From positions 1-44,218 of the forward strand of contig JAAWJM010000017.1 in the NCBI GenBank assembly GCA_022796855.1: a stretch of 44,218 nt of DNA, written 5' to 3'. Below are positions 1-7,729 of this stretch, piece after piece. Every line of letters begins with the position of its first letter. Within the stretch, counting starts at the first letter, position 1. The notes under the pieces are model-generated. The model worked only from the letters and a program-made list of their open reading frames with translations, was not told the origin of the DNA and did not search any database. This DNA is from Clostridia bacterium (lineage in GTDB: Bacteria > Bacillota > Clostridia > TANB77 > CAG-508). Both the position numbers and the translations under genes were made by a program.

Positions 1-1
1 T

Positions 2-394
2 ATAGATAAATGCTTTAAAGGTTTGCAAGGTATGATTTTATTTTCTACAGAAACTTTAAAAGCAAAAGAAGAGGAGGATTTAAAAATAGTAAATATAATG
101 TCATCAGCAGCATTGAGAGGAAATAAACAAGAAGCGGTATATTGTGCTACAAAATGGGGAGAAAGAGGATATACAGAAAGTTTAAAGGTAGCTTATAAAG
201 GTACAAGTGTAAAAGTGATAGGAGTATATCCAGGTGGAATTAGTACAGAATTTTATAAGAATAGTAGAGATTATGTATCAAAAGAAAAACAATCTACATT
301 TATGAAACCACATGATGTTGCTAAAACAATTATAGATAATGTAACAAATGAAACTAATCTAACAGTGGCAGATATTATAATTGAAAGAAATTAA
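2..394 (+). CDS. Short-chain dehydrogenase/reductase (SDR), C-terminal part
   Basis: The reading frame is open to the left edge, so the N-terminal NAD(P)-binding part lies outside the window. What remains matches the second half of a classical SDR: a strand ending IVNIMSSAA that carries the catalytic Ser, then YCATKWGERGYTES, which contains the catalytic Tyr-x3-Lys, then VYPGGISTEFY, the usual cofactor-contact segment after the PG motif. Substrate cannot be told. A TTG at 23 could serve as a start, but the family match upstream argues for truncation by the window. The Nudix remnant follows after 14 bases. Confidence 0.8.
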   Translation: MDKCFKGLQGMILFSTETLKAKEEEDLKIVNIMSSAALRGNKQEAVYCATKWGERGYTESLKVAYKGTSVKVIGVYPGGISTEFYKNSRDYVSKEKQSTFMKPHDVAKTIIDNVTNETNLTVADIIIERN

Positions 395-408
395 TGGGAG
401 ATTAGAGA

Positions 409-663
409 ATGGAAAAACATGAATTGGTAGATGAAAATGGGAATAAAACAGGAAAAGTATTAACACATCTTGAGGCTCGTGACTTAAATAATATACCAGA
501 TGGATATTACATATCGGTTGTTGGAGTTGTAATTTTGAATGAGGTAAATGAAATTTTACTTCAAAAACGTAGTAGTAATAAAAGAGTAAATCCCAATAAA
601 TGGGGGATTTGTGGAGGAAAAGGAATAGACACATTACATAAACTAGGTCTTGATTTTTTTTGA
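409..663 (+). pseudogene. Nudix hydrolase remnant, 3' part lost
   Basis: The first 68 or so residues look like the N-terminus of a Nudix hydrolase of the isopentenyl-diphosphate-isomerase-like type (LVDENGNKTGK, then EILLQKRSSNKRVNPNKWGI, CGGK). This resembles the intact Nudix protein at 26906. The sequence breaks off just where the Nudix box should begin, and the last residues are unrelated. No other frame supplies the missing box, and there is no CGG codon here, so this is a deletion and not one of the recoding events seen elsewhere. The promoter of the next gene starts within its last codons. Confidence 0.7.
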
Positions 664-677
664 AAAAATGATATAAT
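650..677 (+). promoter_or_regulatory. Promoter of the AIM24-like gene
   Basis: TTGATT at 650-655, a 16-base spacer, and TATAAT at 672-677 preceded by TG (extended -10). It lies 36 bases before the start codon at 714 and overlaps the end of the Nudix remnant. Confidence 0.7.
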
Positions 678-713
678 TATGTCAGTTAAAATAATTAAAG
701 GGGGAAATGAAAC

Positions 714-1388
714 ATGGAAGCAAAAATTGTAGGAGACATGTTACCAGCTGTTGTTTGTAAATTAGCAAAAGGAGAATCTGTTATTACTGAAAATGGTGGA
801 ATGAGTTGGATGGATGACGGAATTGAAATGAAAACAACAACCAATGGCGGAATTATGAAAGGAATTGGAAGAGCATTTGCAGGAGAATCTATTTTCATGA
901 ACTTATATACAGCCGAAAAAGATAATGCAGAAATCGCATTCTCATCTTCTTTTCCAGGACAAATTTTAGAATTTGATTTAAAAGAAGGAGAAAGCATTAT
1001 TGCACAAAAAAGAGCATTTTTATGTTCTGAGAAAACAGTCGATATTAAAATGCAATTCCGTAAAAAATTAGGTGCTGGTTTCTTTGGCGGAGAAGGATTT
1101 ATTATGCAAAAAATAACAGGACCAGGAAAAGTATACTTAGAGATTGACGGAAATGTTATTAAAAGAGAATTAGCAGAAGGTGAAAAAATCAAAGTAGATA
1201 ATGGTTATGTTGCTGCTATGACACAAGATGTAAAATTAGATATTGAAACAGTAAAAGGTGTTAAAAATGTTTTATTTGGTGGAGAAGGTCTATTTGTTAC
1301 ATCACTAAAAGGACCAGGAACCGTATATTTACAAACAATGCCAGTTTCAAAACTTGCAAGCTTATTATATTTAGGTCAAGCAAAATAA
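714..1388 (+). CDS. AIM24 / TIGR00266 family protein
   Basis: A 224-residue protein with the beta-rich, glycine-heavy repeats of the AIM24/DUF124 family: EAKIVGDMLPAVVCKLAKGE near the start, GGEGFIMQKITGPGKVYLE around residue 125, and its echo GGEGLFVTSLKGPGTVYLQ near the end. The family is widespread and its biochemical role is unclear. No signal peptide or membrane segment is visible. It has its own promoter and is followed by a terminator, so it is probably monocistronic. A GGGGG ribosome site precedes the ATG. Confidence 0.85.
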   Translation: MEAKIVGDMLPAVVCKLAKGESVITENGGMSWMDDGIEMKTTTNGGIMKGIGRAFAGESIFMNLYTAEKDNAEIAFSSSFPGQILEFDLKEGESIIAQKRAFLCSEKTVDIKMQFRKKLGAGFFGGEGFIMQKITGPGKVYLEIDGNVIKRELAEGEKIKVDNGYVAAMTQDVKLDIETVKGVKNVLFGGEGLFVTSLKGPGTVYLQTMPVSKLASLLYLGQAK

Positions 1389-1401
1389 AAATAGAAAAGA
1401 A

Positions 1402-1439
1402 AAAGTCGATGGATTTATAGCTTTCCATTGACTTTTTTA
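1402..1439 (+). terminator. Terminator after the AIM24-like gene
   Basis: AAGTCGATGGA pairs with TCCATTGACTT across a short loop and is followed by a T run. The 3' arm doubles as the -35 box of the tRNA-Ser promoter. Confidence 0.75.
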
Positions 1440-1455
1440 ATAATTTTGGTATAAT
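1428..1455 (+). promoter_or_regulatory. Promoter of tRNA-Ser
   Basis: TTGACT at 1428-1433, a 16-base spacer and TATAAT at 1450-1455, ending 12 bases before the tRNA. The -35 box is embedded in the 3' arm of the preceding terminator. Confidence 0.8.
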
Positions 1456-1467
1456 AAATAAGCAAAT

Positions 1468-1558
1468 GGAGTGGTATCGAAGTGGTCATAACGAGCTACA
1501 CTGGAACTGTAGTAGTCGGGAAACCGGCCCGTGGGTTCGAATCCCACTCACTCCGCCA
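1468..1558 (+). tRNA. tRNA-Ser (anticodon GGA)
   Basis: Acceptor GGAGTGG pairs with TCACTCC (one G-T pair), anticodon stem CTACA/TGTAG encloses loop CTGGAAC with GGA at 1503-1505, a long variable arm follows, then a GGTTCGAATCC T-loop. CCA is encoded at 1556-1558. The long variable arm and GGA anticodon identify Ser (UCC/UCU). Confidence 0.95.
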
Positions 1559-1559
1559 G

Positions 1560-1606
1560 AAAAAAGACGCTATCGGTAATATTTTCCGAAAAAAGCGTCT
1601 TTTTTG
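1560..1606 (+). terminator. Terminator after tRNA-Ser
   Basis: AAAAAGACGCT pairs with AGCGTCTTTTT, with a smaller CGG/CCG hairpin in the loop, followed by T residues. Confidence 0.85.
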
Positions 1607-1622
1607 TAAAAGAGGTTGAAAG

Positions 1623-2657
1623 ATGGAAACAGTAGAATTAGAAAAAATAGTAGAACCAATTGTAAAGTGGTATAAGGAAAATAAGAGGATGCTACCATGG
1701 AGAAAACAGAAAAATCCATATGCTATTTGGATTTCTGAAATTATGCTTCAACAAACAAGAATTGAGGCAGTAAAAGTGTATTATGAACGTTTTATGAGAG
1801 AAATTCCGAATATTGAAACATTAGCAAACATAGAAGAAGAGGTATTACTAAAATTATGGGAGGGGTTAGGCTATTATTCAAGAGCAAAGAACCTAAAAAA
1901 AGCAGCAATCAAAATTTGTGAAGAATATGGCGGAAATATGCCAAAATATTATGAACAATTAGTAGATTTGCCGGGAATTGGAGAATATACAGCAGGAGCG
2001 ATTGCCTCGATTGCTTATCATGAAAGAGTACCAGCAGTGGATGGTAATGTGTTAAGAGTCATTTCAAGAATAATAGGTAGTACAAAAGACATTTTACTGC
2101 CAGATACCAAAAGAGAAATGACAGCAAAATTAAAAGCAATTATGCCAAAAGAAGCAGGTGATTTTAATGAAGGATTAATGGAATTAGGAGAAAGAGTTTG
2201 TATTCCAAATGGAGAGCCATTTTGTAACAACTGTCCACTTCAAGCATATTGTGTAGCCTATAAACAAGGACTAACCAATCAAATTCCAGTACGCATAAAA
2301 AAGACAAAACGAAAATACGAAGAACGTTTAATTTTTGTTTTAGAATGGAAGGATAAAATTGCAATTCAGAAAAGAGGAGAAAAAGGACTATTAGCTGGTA
2401 TGTATGAATTTCCCAATGTTATGAAAAAAGAAGGTCTTATCATAAAACAAATACTGCAAACGTGGAATTTAGAAGCGGAACAAAAAGAAGCATTAGGAAA
2501 AGCAAAACATATTTTTTCTCACATCGAATGGAATATGGAAGGGTGGAGGATAAAGGTAAAAAATAAAAATGAACAATTTATATGGGCAAAAAAAGAGGAA
2601 ATTATAGAAAAATATGCGATTCCAGAAGCATTTGGATATTACAAAAATAAACTATAG
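1623..2657 (+). CDS. mutY: A/G-specific adenine glycosylase
   Basis: Removes adenine mispaired with 8-oxoguanine in base-excision repair. The 344-residue protein has the expected order: N-terminal catalytic domain with MLPWR and EIMLQQTR (catalytic Glu), helix-hairpin-helix LPGIGEYTAGAI followed by VDGNV with the catalytic Asp, a four-cysteine cluster site (CIPNGEPFCNNC, then CPLQAYC) for [4Fe-4S], and a C-terminal Nudix-like domain from about residue 230 that recognises 8-oxoG. Length is normal. AGAGG precedes the ATG at 1623. It stands alone, between the tRNA terminator and the GH144-like gene. Confidence 0.95.
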   Translation: METVELEKIVEPIVKWYKENKRMLPWRKQKNPYAIWISEIMLQQTRIEAVKVYYERFMREIPNIETLANIEEEVLLKLWEGLGYYSRAKNLKKAAIKICEEYGGNMPKYYEQLVDLPGIGEYTAGAIASIAYHERVPAVDGNVLRVISRIIGSTKDILLPDTKREMTAKLKAIMPKEAGDFNEGLMELGERVCIPNGEPFCNNCPLQAYCVAYKQGLTNQIPVRIKKTKRKYEERLIFVLEWKDKIAIQKRGEKGLLAGMYEFPNVMKKEGLIIKQILQTWNLEAEQKEALGKAKHIFSHIEWNMEGWRIKVKNKNEQFIWAKKEEIIEKYAIPEAFGYYKNKL

Positions 2658-2722
2658 TAGTAAAGATTTCCATTGAAGTTTAAGGAGAATTTCAGTATAA
2701 TCAAAATAAGAGGTGATTTATT

Positions 2723-3960
2723 TTGAGACTAGGTAAATGTACACAAGAAAAAATACTACAAAAAGAACTAAAAGGGTGTTTCCAATTTTTTAATAAAGAA
2801 ATTAATTTAGATAAGCAAACAGATGGGTATGGCTTAATACGAGATAAATCACCATATCATAAAGATATTGCAAGCATTGCCTCTGTTGGCTATAGTTTTG
2901 CGGCACTGATTATTGGAGTAGAGCATGGGTGGCTATCTTATGAAAAAGCATATGATAGAGCCAATAAGACACTCGATACATTTTTATACAACATAGAAGA
3001 AATTCATGGTTTTTACTATCATTTTATCAATATGAGAACAGCAAAAAGAGAATGGAACTGTGAAGTATCGATTATCGATACGGCTATCTTTATTTGTGGA
3101 GCATTAACAATTGGAGAGTATTTTGGAGGCGAAATAAAGAAAAAAGCAGACACATTATATGATAGGATTGATTGGGAATGGTACCGAAATAAACAGACCA
3201 ATCAATTTTATATGGGGTATACCAAAGAAAAAGGATTTTGGGGTAGTTGGGACATGTATGGAGAACAATTAATGTTATACATATTAAGTGTTGCATCGAA
3301 AACACATCCAGTAGAGATATCCATCTATGAGGATTTTGAAAAAAAGAAACAAGATTATAAAGGAATTCGAGATATTATTTTCACTTATTGTGGCACATTA
3401 TTCACTTATCAATTTTCACATGCATGGATTGATTTTCGAAATACAAAAGATAAAAATGGAATTGATTGGTTTGAAAACTCGGTAAAAGCAACTAAAGCCA
3501 ATCGAGAATATTGCATACAAAATAGTAATATGTATAAGACCTATAGTGAAAATTCATGGGGATTAACGGCATGTGTTGGTCCAGATGGCTATAAATCTTA
3601 TGGAGCAAAACCATGCTTAGTAGATTTAACCGTAGAAAATGACGGGACAGTAACACCATGTGGAGCCATTCGGATCGATTGTATTTACGCCAGAAGAAAC
3701 AATGCAAATGATGAAGTATGTATATGATACATATCCAAAAACATGGTCAAAATATGGTTTTTTAGATGGATATAATTTAGAGAAAGATAAATTATGGGTA
3801 TCCAAAGAATATATAGGAATTGATAAGGGAATTTCAATGGTTATGATTGAAAATTATTTGCATCGGAACAATTTGGAAATATGCAATGGAAAATGAATAT
3901 ATAAAAATGGGGCTAGAAAAACTAGGAATTACAACAAAACAATTACAACAAACTACATAA
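2723..3960 (+). CDS. GH144/glucoamylase-like (PF10091) glycoside hydrolase, two CGG recoding sites
   Basis: About 411 residues once two +1 shifts are made. Family blocks in order: IASVGYSFAALIIGVEHGW, WNCEVSIIDTAIFICGAL, FWGSWDMYGEQLMLYIL, FSHAWIDFR, ENSWGLTACVGPDGYKSYG, then CGAIGSIVFTPEE, YGFLDGYN, GIDKGISMVMIENY and HGTIWKYAMENEY. The last blocks lie in three successive frames: the first joins the second by skipping C3671, the second joins the third by skipping C3864. Read without shifts the protein ends at 3727. The start is TTG at 2723 behind AGGTG. No signal peptide is visible, so it probably acts on cytoplasmic oligosaccharides (inference). GH144 members cleave beta-1,2-glucan; the exact substrate here is unknown. 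Confidence 0.8.
3671..3674 (+). other. CGGA +1 recoding site (GH144-like, Gly317)
   Basis: In-phase CGG after CGAI. Skipping C3671 gives GGA and restores CGAIGSIVFTPEE; unshifted reading stops 18 codons later. Confidence 0.85.
3864..3867 (+). other. CGGA +1 recoding site (GH144-like, Gly381)
   Basis: Counted in the shifted frame, CGG is in phase after ENYLH. Skipping C3864 gives ENYLHGTIWKYAMENEY, which fits the family ENY-x-x-G-x-I-W block. Confidence 0.85.
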
Positions 3961-3973
3961 ATTACGAAATTTT

Positions 3974-4008
3974 GGAAGTCTTTTGTAAGGAGCCTTCCTT
4001 TTTTTTTA
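3974..4008 (+). terminator. Probable terminator after the GH144-like gene
   Basis: GGAAG pairs with CTTCC, followed by nine T residues. The stem is short. Confidence 0.5.
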
Positions 4009-4051
4009 GTTTTATGATAAGATAAAGAAAATTAAGATAGGAGTGATTTTT

Positions 4052-4876
4052 TTGAAGGTAACTGATGTAAAAGAATTAGAAAAAATTGCAAATCAAATTC
4101 GTATCGGCATTGTAAAAGAGGTATATCATGGGAAATCTGGTCATCCAGGTGGTTCTCTTTCATGTGCCGATATTTTAACAGTATTGTATTTTAACCAAAT
4201 GAACATCGACCCCAACAAGCCAGATTCACAAGCAAGAGACCGATTTGTTTTATCCAAAGGACATGCATCACCAGCCCTTTATAGTACACTTGCCCAAAGA
4301 GGATATTTTGATAAAGAAGAGTTATTGACCTTTCGTGGGATTGATAGTGTTTTACAAGGGCATCCAGATATGAAACATATTCCTGGTGTAGACATGAGTA
4401 CGGGTTCTTTAGGACAAGGCTTATCTTGTGCTAATGGTATGGCAATGGCTTCCAAACTAAATAAAGATGGTAACCGTGTGTATTGTCTGGTTGGAGATGG
4501 AGAAATTGAAGAAGGACAAATTTGGGAAGCAGCCATGAGTGCAAGTCATTATAAATTAGATAATCTATGTGTGATTGTGGATAACAACAATTTACAAATT
4601 GATGGAAGCATTGAAGAAGTAATGAGTTCATACCCAATTGATGAAAAATTTGAAAGTTTTGGATTTCATGTCATAAAGGTAGATGGACACAACATACAAG
4701 AAATTATCACAGCTTTTAACGAAGCCAAAGCCACAAAGGGAAGACCAACTGCTATCATTGCTAAAACTGTCAAAGGAAAAGGAGTAAGCTTCATGGAAAA
4801 CCAAGTAGGTTGGCACGGAAAAGCACCAAACGAAGAACAGTATAATACCGCAATGCACGATTTAGGCGAAATATAG
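4052..4876 (+). CDS. Transketolase, N-terminal subunit
   Basis: Carries the thiamine-diphosphate and Mg2+ binding half of transketolase in the non-oxidative pentose phosphate pathway. Signatures: GKSGHPGGSLSCADIL, DRFVLSKGHASPALYS, the TPP block GDGEIEEGQIWEAA followed by VDNNNLQIDG, and KTVKGKGVSFMEN. 274 residues, normal for the split form. I prefer the TTG at 4052 because AGGAG at 4039-4043 is 8 bases upstream; the in-frame GTG at 4043 overlaps that site. The C-terminal subunit follows after a short repeat element. Confidence 0.92.
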   Translation: MKVTDVKELEKIANQIRIGIVKEVYHGKSGHPGGSLSCADILTVLYFNQMNIDPNKPDSQARDRFVLSKGHASPALYSTLAQRGYFDKEELLTFRGIDSVLQGHPDMKHIPGVDMSTGSLGQGLSCANGMAMASKLNKDGNRVYCLVGDGEIEEGQIWEAAMSASHYKLDNLCVIVDNNNLQIDGSIEEVMSSYPIDEKFESFGFHVIKVDGHNIQEIITAFNEAKATKGRPTAIIAKTVKGKGVSFMENQVGWHGKAPNEEQYNTAMHDLGEI

Positions 4877-4885
4877 AATAATGCC

Positions 4886-4963
4886 TGTAGGGGTCGATGC
4901 CCTCATCGACCCAAGAACAAGAAAAAGACATGAAACAGGTTGATGAAGGCATTGCCCCTTACA
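4886..4963 (+). repeat. Family A palindromic repeat (copy 1)
   Basis: Begins TGTAGGGGTCGATGCCC, contains a GGTCGATG/CATCGACC hairpin and ends with the imperfect complement GGCATTGCCCCTTACA. It lies between the two transketolase subunit genes. Confidence 0.8.
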
Positions 4964-4993
4964 AAAAACAACCAATAGAGAGGAGATAAAATC

Positions 4994-5924
4994 ATGAACC
5001 AAGAAATAAAAATTGCAACAAGAGAAAGTTATGGAGAAAAATTAGCCATATTAGGCGAAACAAACAACAAGATTGTCGTATTTGATGCAGACCTAGCAGA
5101 AGCAACCAAAACAAGTGTATTTAAAAAGAAATTTCCAGATCGTTTTTTTGATATGGGAATTGCGGAACAAGACATGCTATCAACCGCAGCACGGAATGGC
5201 AACCTGTGGAAAAATACCATTTGTTAGTACTTTTGCTATATTTGCAGCAGGAAGAGCTTATGACCAAATTCGTAACAGCATTTGTTACCCTAAATTAAAC
5301 GTAAAAATTTGTGCAACCCATGCAGGAATATCAGTAGGAGAAGACGGAGCAACCCACCAAATGCTAGAAGACATTGGATTAATGAGAGGCTTACCAAACA
5401 TGACCGTCCTAAGTGTATCCGATGATACACAAACCAAATGGGCAATCCAAGAAATTCTAAACATACAAGGACCAGTTTATGTACGACTAGGTCGCCTAAA
5501 ATCACCAGTTATCTACGACCAAAACCAAACTTTTGAAATAGGAAAAGGCATTCAAATAGGAAACGGAACGGATGCTACTATATTTGCAACAGGACTTATG
5601 GTATCAGAAGCAATTATGGCAAAAGAGGAACTAGAAAAAGAAGGAATTTACATTCGTGTAGTGGATATGCATACCATTAAACCAATCGATCGTGAATTAA
5701 TTGTAAAGTGTGCAAAAGAAACCAAGAAACTAATTACCATAGAAGATCATAGTATCATAAATGGCTTAGGAAGTGCGGTATGTGAAGTGCTTTCAGAAGA
5801 ATACCCATGTAAAGTAACAAGACTAGGAATGAAAGACACATTCGGTAAATCCGGAAAAGCAGAAAAATTATTAGAATATTTTGGTTTAAACAAAGAGGGG
5901 ATTATTCGAGAAATTAAACGGTAG
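4994..5924 (+). CDS. Transketolase, C-terminal subunit, CGG recoding site
   Basis: Second subunit, carrying the pyrimidine-binding and C-terminal domains. The N-terminal frame reads through FDMGIAEQDMLSTAA (catalytic Glu in GIAEQ); skipping C5192 then gives GMATCGKIPFVSTFAIFAAG, YDQIRNSICY, THAGISVGEDGATHQ and the C-terminal domain. Unshifted reading stops at 5227. The corrected length is 309 residues, normal for this subunit. AGAGGAG precedes the ATG. The last codon before TAG is itself CGG (5919-5921). If that one also shifts, the protein gains Gly-Arg-Asn in place of Arg and ends at TGA 5929-5931. Confidence 0.9.
5192..5195 (+). other. CGGA +1 recoding site (tktC, Gly67)
   Basis: In-phase CGG after LSTAA. 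Skipping C5192 restores LSTAAGMATCGKIPF, the conserved core of the subunit. Confidence 0.88.
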
Positions 5925-6003
5925 AAATTGATTTTATATTGATGAAAGCAATCTATGACAATGTCATAAAAACGTCATAAAAATTTAATAATCTCCCAAA
6001 AAG

Positions 6004-6044
6004 TACACAAATTCTTATAATGAGAAGAATTTGTGTATTTTTTT
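6004..6044 (+). terminator. Terminator between tktC and ftsE
   Basis: ACACAAATTCTT (6005-6016) is the perfect complement of AAGAATTTGTGT (6025-6036), followed by T residues. Confidence 0.85.
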
Positions 6045-6071
6045 CTTATTTTGGTATTGCAATAAAACAAT

Positions 6072-6100
6072 TTTACTGGTATTATTAGAGAGGATATATA
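6072..6100 (+). promoter_or_regulatory. Possible ftsE promoter
   Basis: TTTACT, a 17-base spacer and TATATA, ending 29 bases before the ftsE start. Matches are moderate. Confidence 0.4.
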
Positions 6101-6129
6101 ATAGGACAACCTTATATAGGAGAGAAAAC

Positions 6130-6817
6130 ATGATTGAATTTAGAAATGTAATGAAAAAGTATGATACAGGAACAGAGGCTGTACATAGTGCCAATTTTAC
6201 AATCGAAAAAGGAGAATTTGCTTTTTTAGTAGGCTCATCGGGTTCTCGGAAAATCTACCTTAATTAAGTTAATTCTAAAAGAAGAAGAACCAACTTCTGG
6301 TAATATCATTATTAACGGAAAAGATACTACTTTCTTAAAGAAGAACCGAGTACCTTATTTACGTAGAAGTATGGGAATTGTGTTTCAAGATTTTAGGTTA
6401 TTACCCGATAAAACCGTATATGAAAATGTTGCGTTTGCTATGTATATTGTAAAAGCATCACCAAGGCATATAAGAAGACAAGTACCTATGGTACTATCAC
6501 TGGTAGGCCTAAGCCAAAAAGCAAAAATGTATCCAAATGAATTATCAGGAGGAGAGCAACAAAGAGTGGCACTTGCTCGTGCACTTGTAAATAACCCTTC
6601 GATGCTAATTGCAGACGAGCCAACTGGAAACTTAGACCCAGATACCGCATGGGATATTATGATGTTATTAAATGAAATTAATATGAGAGGAACAACGGTT
6701 ATTGTTGCAACTCACGCAAAAGACATTGTAGACCGAATGAAAAAGCGAGTTATTCAGATTGAAAAAGGTAATATCGTAAGAGATGATAAAAAAGGTGGGT
6801 ATGACAGTGAAATATAA
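6130..6817 (+). CDS. ftsE: Cell division ATP-binding protein FtsE, CGG recoding site in Walker A
   Basis: ATPase half of the FtsEX complex, which controls peptidoglycan hydrolases at the septum or sidewall. The first 39 residues end in FLVGSSGS; skipping C6247 yields G40-K-S-T-L-I-K, completing Walker A (GSSGSGKST). The shifted frame then carries the Q-loop (GIVFQDFRLL), the ABC signature LSGGEQQRVALARAL, Walker B MLIADEPTGNLD and the H-loop ATHAK. The corrected length is 228 residues, normal for FtsE. Unshifted, translation ends at 6267 after 46 codons and loses the P-loop lysine. The ATG at 6130 follows a GGAG site. The 3' end overlaps ftsX by 17 bases. Confidence 0.93.
6247..6250 (+). other. 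CGGA +1 recoding site (ftsE, Walker A Gly40)
   Basis: In-phase CGG after GSSGS. Skipping C6247 gives GGA AAA TCT ACC, the invariant Gly-Lys-Ser-Thr of the P-loop. Confidence 0.92.
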
Positions 6818-7715
6818 TGTAGTAAGCTATTTTATAGGTGAAGGAATACGAAATGTATTTAAAAATAAAAAATCAACAATGTCCGCAATTACAGTTATGT
6901 TTTTGTGTATGCTTATTTTTGGAGTATTCTTCATTATAGGAGAAAATATTAATCACATTATGAGCACAGTAGAAGAAGCACAAGGAGTACAAGTTTATTT
7001 TAAAGTAGGAACAACCGAAGAACGCATTAGCGAAATTGGTGAAGAAATTAAAAAAATTGAAGGAATTAATAATGTTCAATTTATTTCAAGTGAAGAAGGC
7101 TTTAATGAAATGAAGGAAAACTTAAAAAATAATCCCAAAGCATTAGAAGGCTTTAATAGTGAGCTTTTACCAGATTCTTACCGTGTAACATTATCAAATT
7201 TAGAGTTAAATGAACAAATACAAAAAGAGATTACAGAAATTGTTGGAGAGGACATGCATGCGAACGGAATTCGTAGTAGCAACGAAACTATTGCAACCAT
7301 TATGAATATAGGAAAAGGAATTCGTTATTTTACCTTTGCTTTGCTAGTTATTCTAATTCTATTTGCAGTCGTTATTATTTCAAATACTATTAAACTTACT
7401 GTACATGCAAGAAGAAAAGAAATCTCTATTATGAAATACGTAGGAGCAACGAATAGTTTTATTCGTGGACCATTTATTGTAGAAGGAATTTTCATTGGAT
7501 TAATTGCAGCAGGGATTGCCATTTTAATTGTAGGAATGATTTACAATGGAGTGATTCCAAATGCAGAACAATCCGAAGTTGTTAAAAAATTAGAAATTAC
7601 ATTTGTTACCTTTTCCGATATGTTCCGATTACTCATTATTGTGTATCTAATTTTAGGAATGGGAATCGGTATGATTGGAAGTAGCATATCAATGAGAAAA
7701 TATTTAGAGGTATAA
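6801..7715 (+). CDS. ftsX: Cell division membrane protein FtsX
   Basis: Permease-like partner of FtsE. It has an N-terminal cytoplasmic segment with VFKNKKSTMSAI, a first membrane helix (ITVMFLCMLIFGVFFIIG), an extracellular domain of about 120 residues (VEEAQGVQVYFKV onward), then three more helices near residues 170-195, 222-250 and 275-300. The motif VHARRKEISIMKYVGATNSF before the third helix is typical. 304 residues, normal length. ATG 6801 is chosen because AAAGGTGG lies just upstream; it overlaps the end of ftsE, implying co-translation. The EnvC-like hydrolase begins 14 bases after the stop. Confidence 0.93.
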   Translation: MTVKYNVVSYFIGEGIRNVFKNKKSTMSAITVMFLCMLIFGVFFIIGENINHIMSTVEEAQGVQVYFKVGTTEERISEIGEEIKKIEGINNVQFISSEEGFNEMKENLKNNPKALEGFNSELLPDSYRVTLSNLELNEQIQKEITEIVGEDMHANGIRSSNETIATIMNIGKGIRYFTFALLVILILFAVVIISNTIKLTVHARRKEISIMKYVGATNSFIRGPFIVEGIFIGLIAAGIAILIVGMIYNGVIPNAEQSEVVKKLEITFVTFSDMFRLLIIVYLILGMGIGMIGSSISMRKYLEV

Positions 7716-7729
7716 AAGGAGGAAAACAG

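Noticed and set aside
409..663. Nudix gene as another CGG recoding case
   Set aside because: There is no in-phase CGG near the break and no frame downstream contains the missing Nudix box; it is a true truncation.
6783..6800. Earlier ftsX start at 6783
   Set aside because: No ribosome site fits it, while AAAGGTGG lies directly before ATG 6801.
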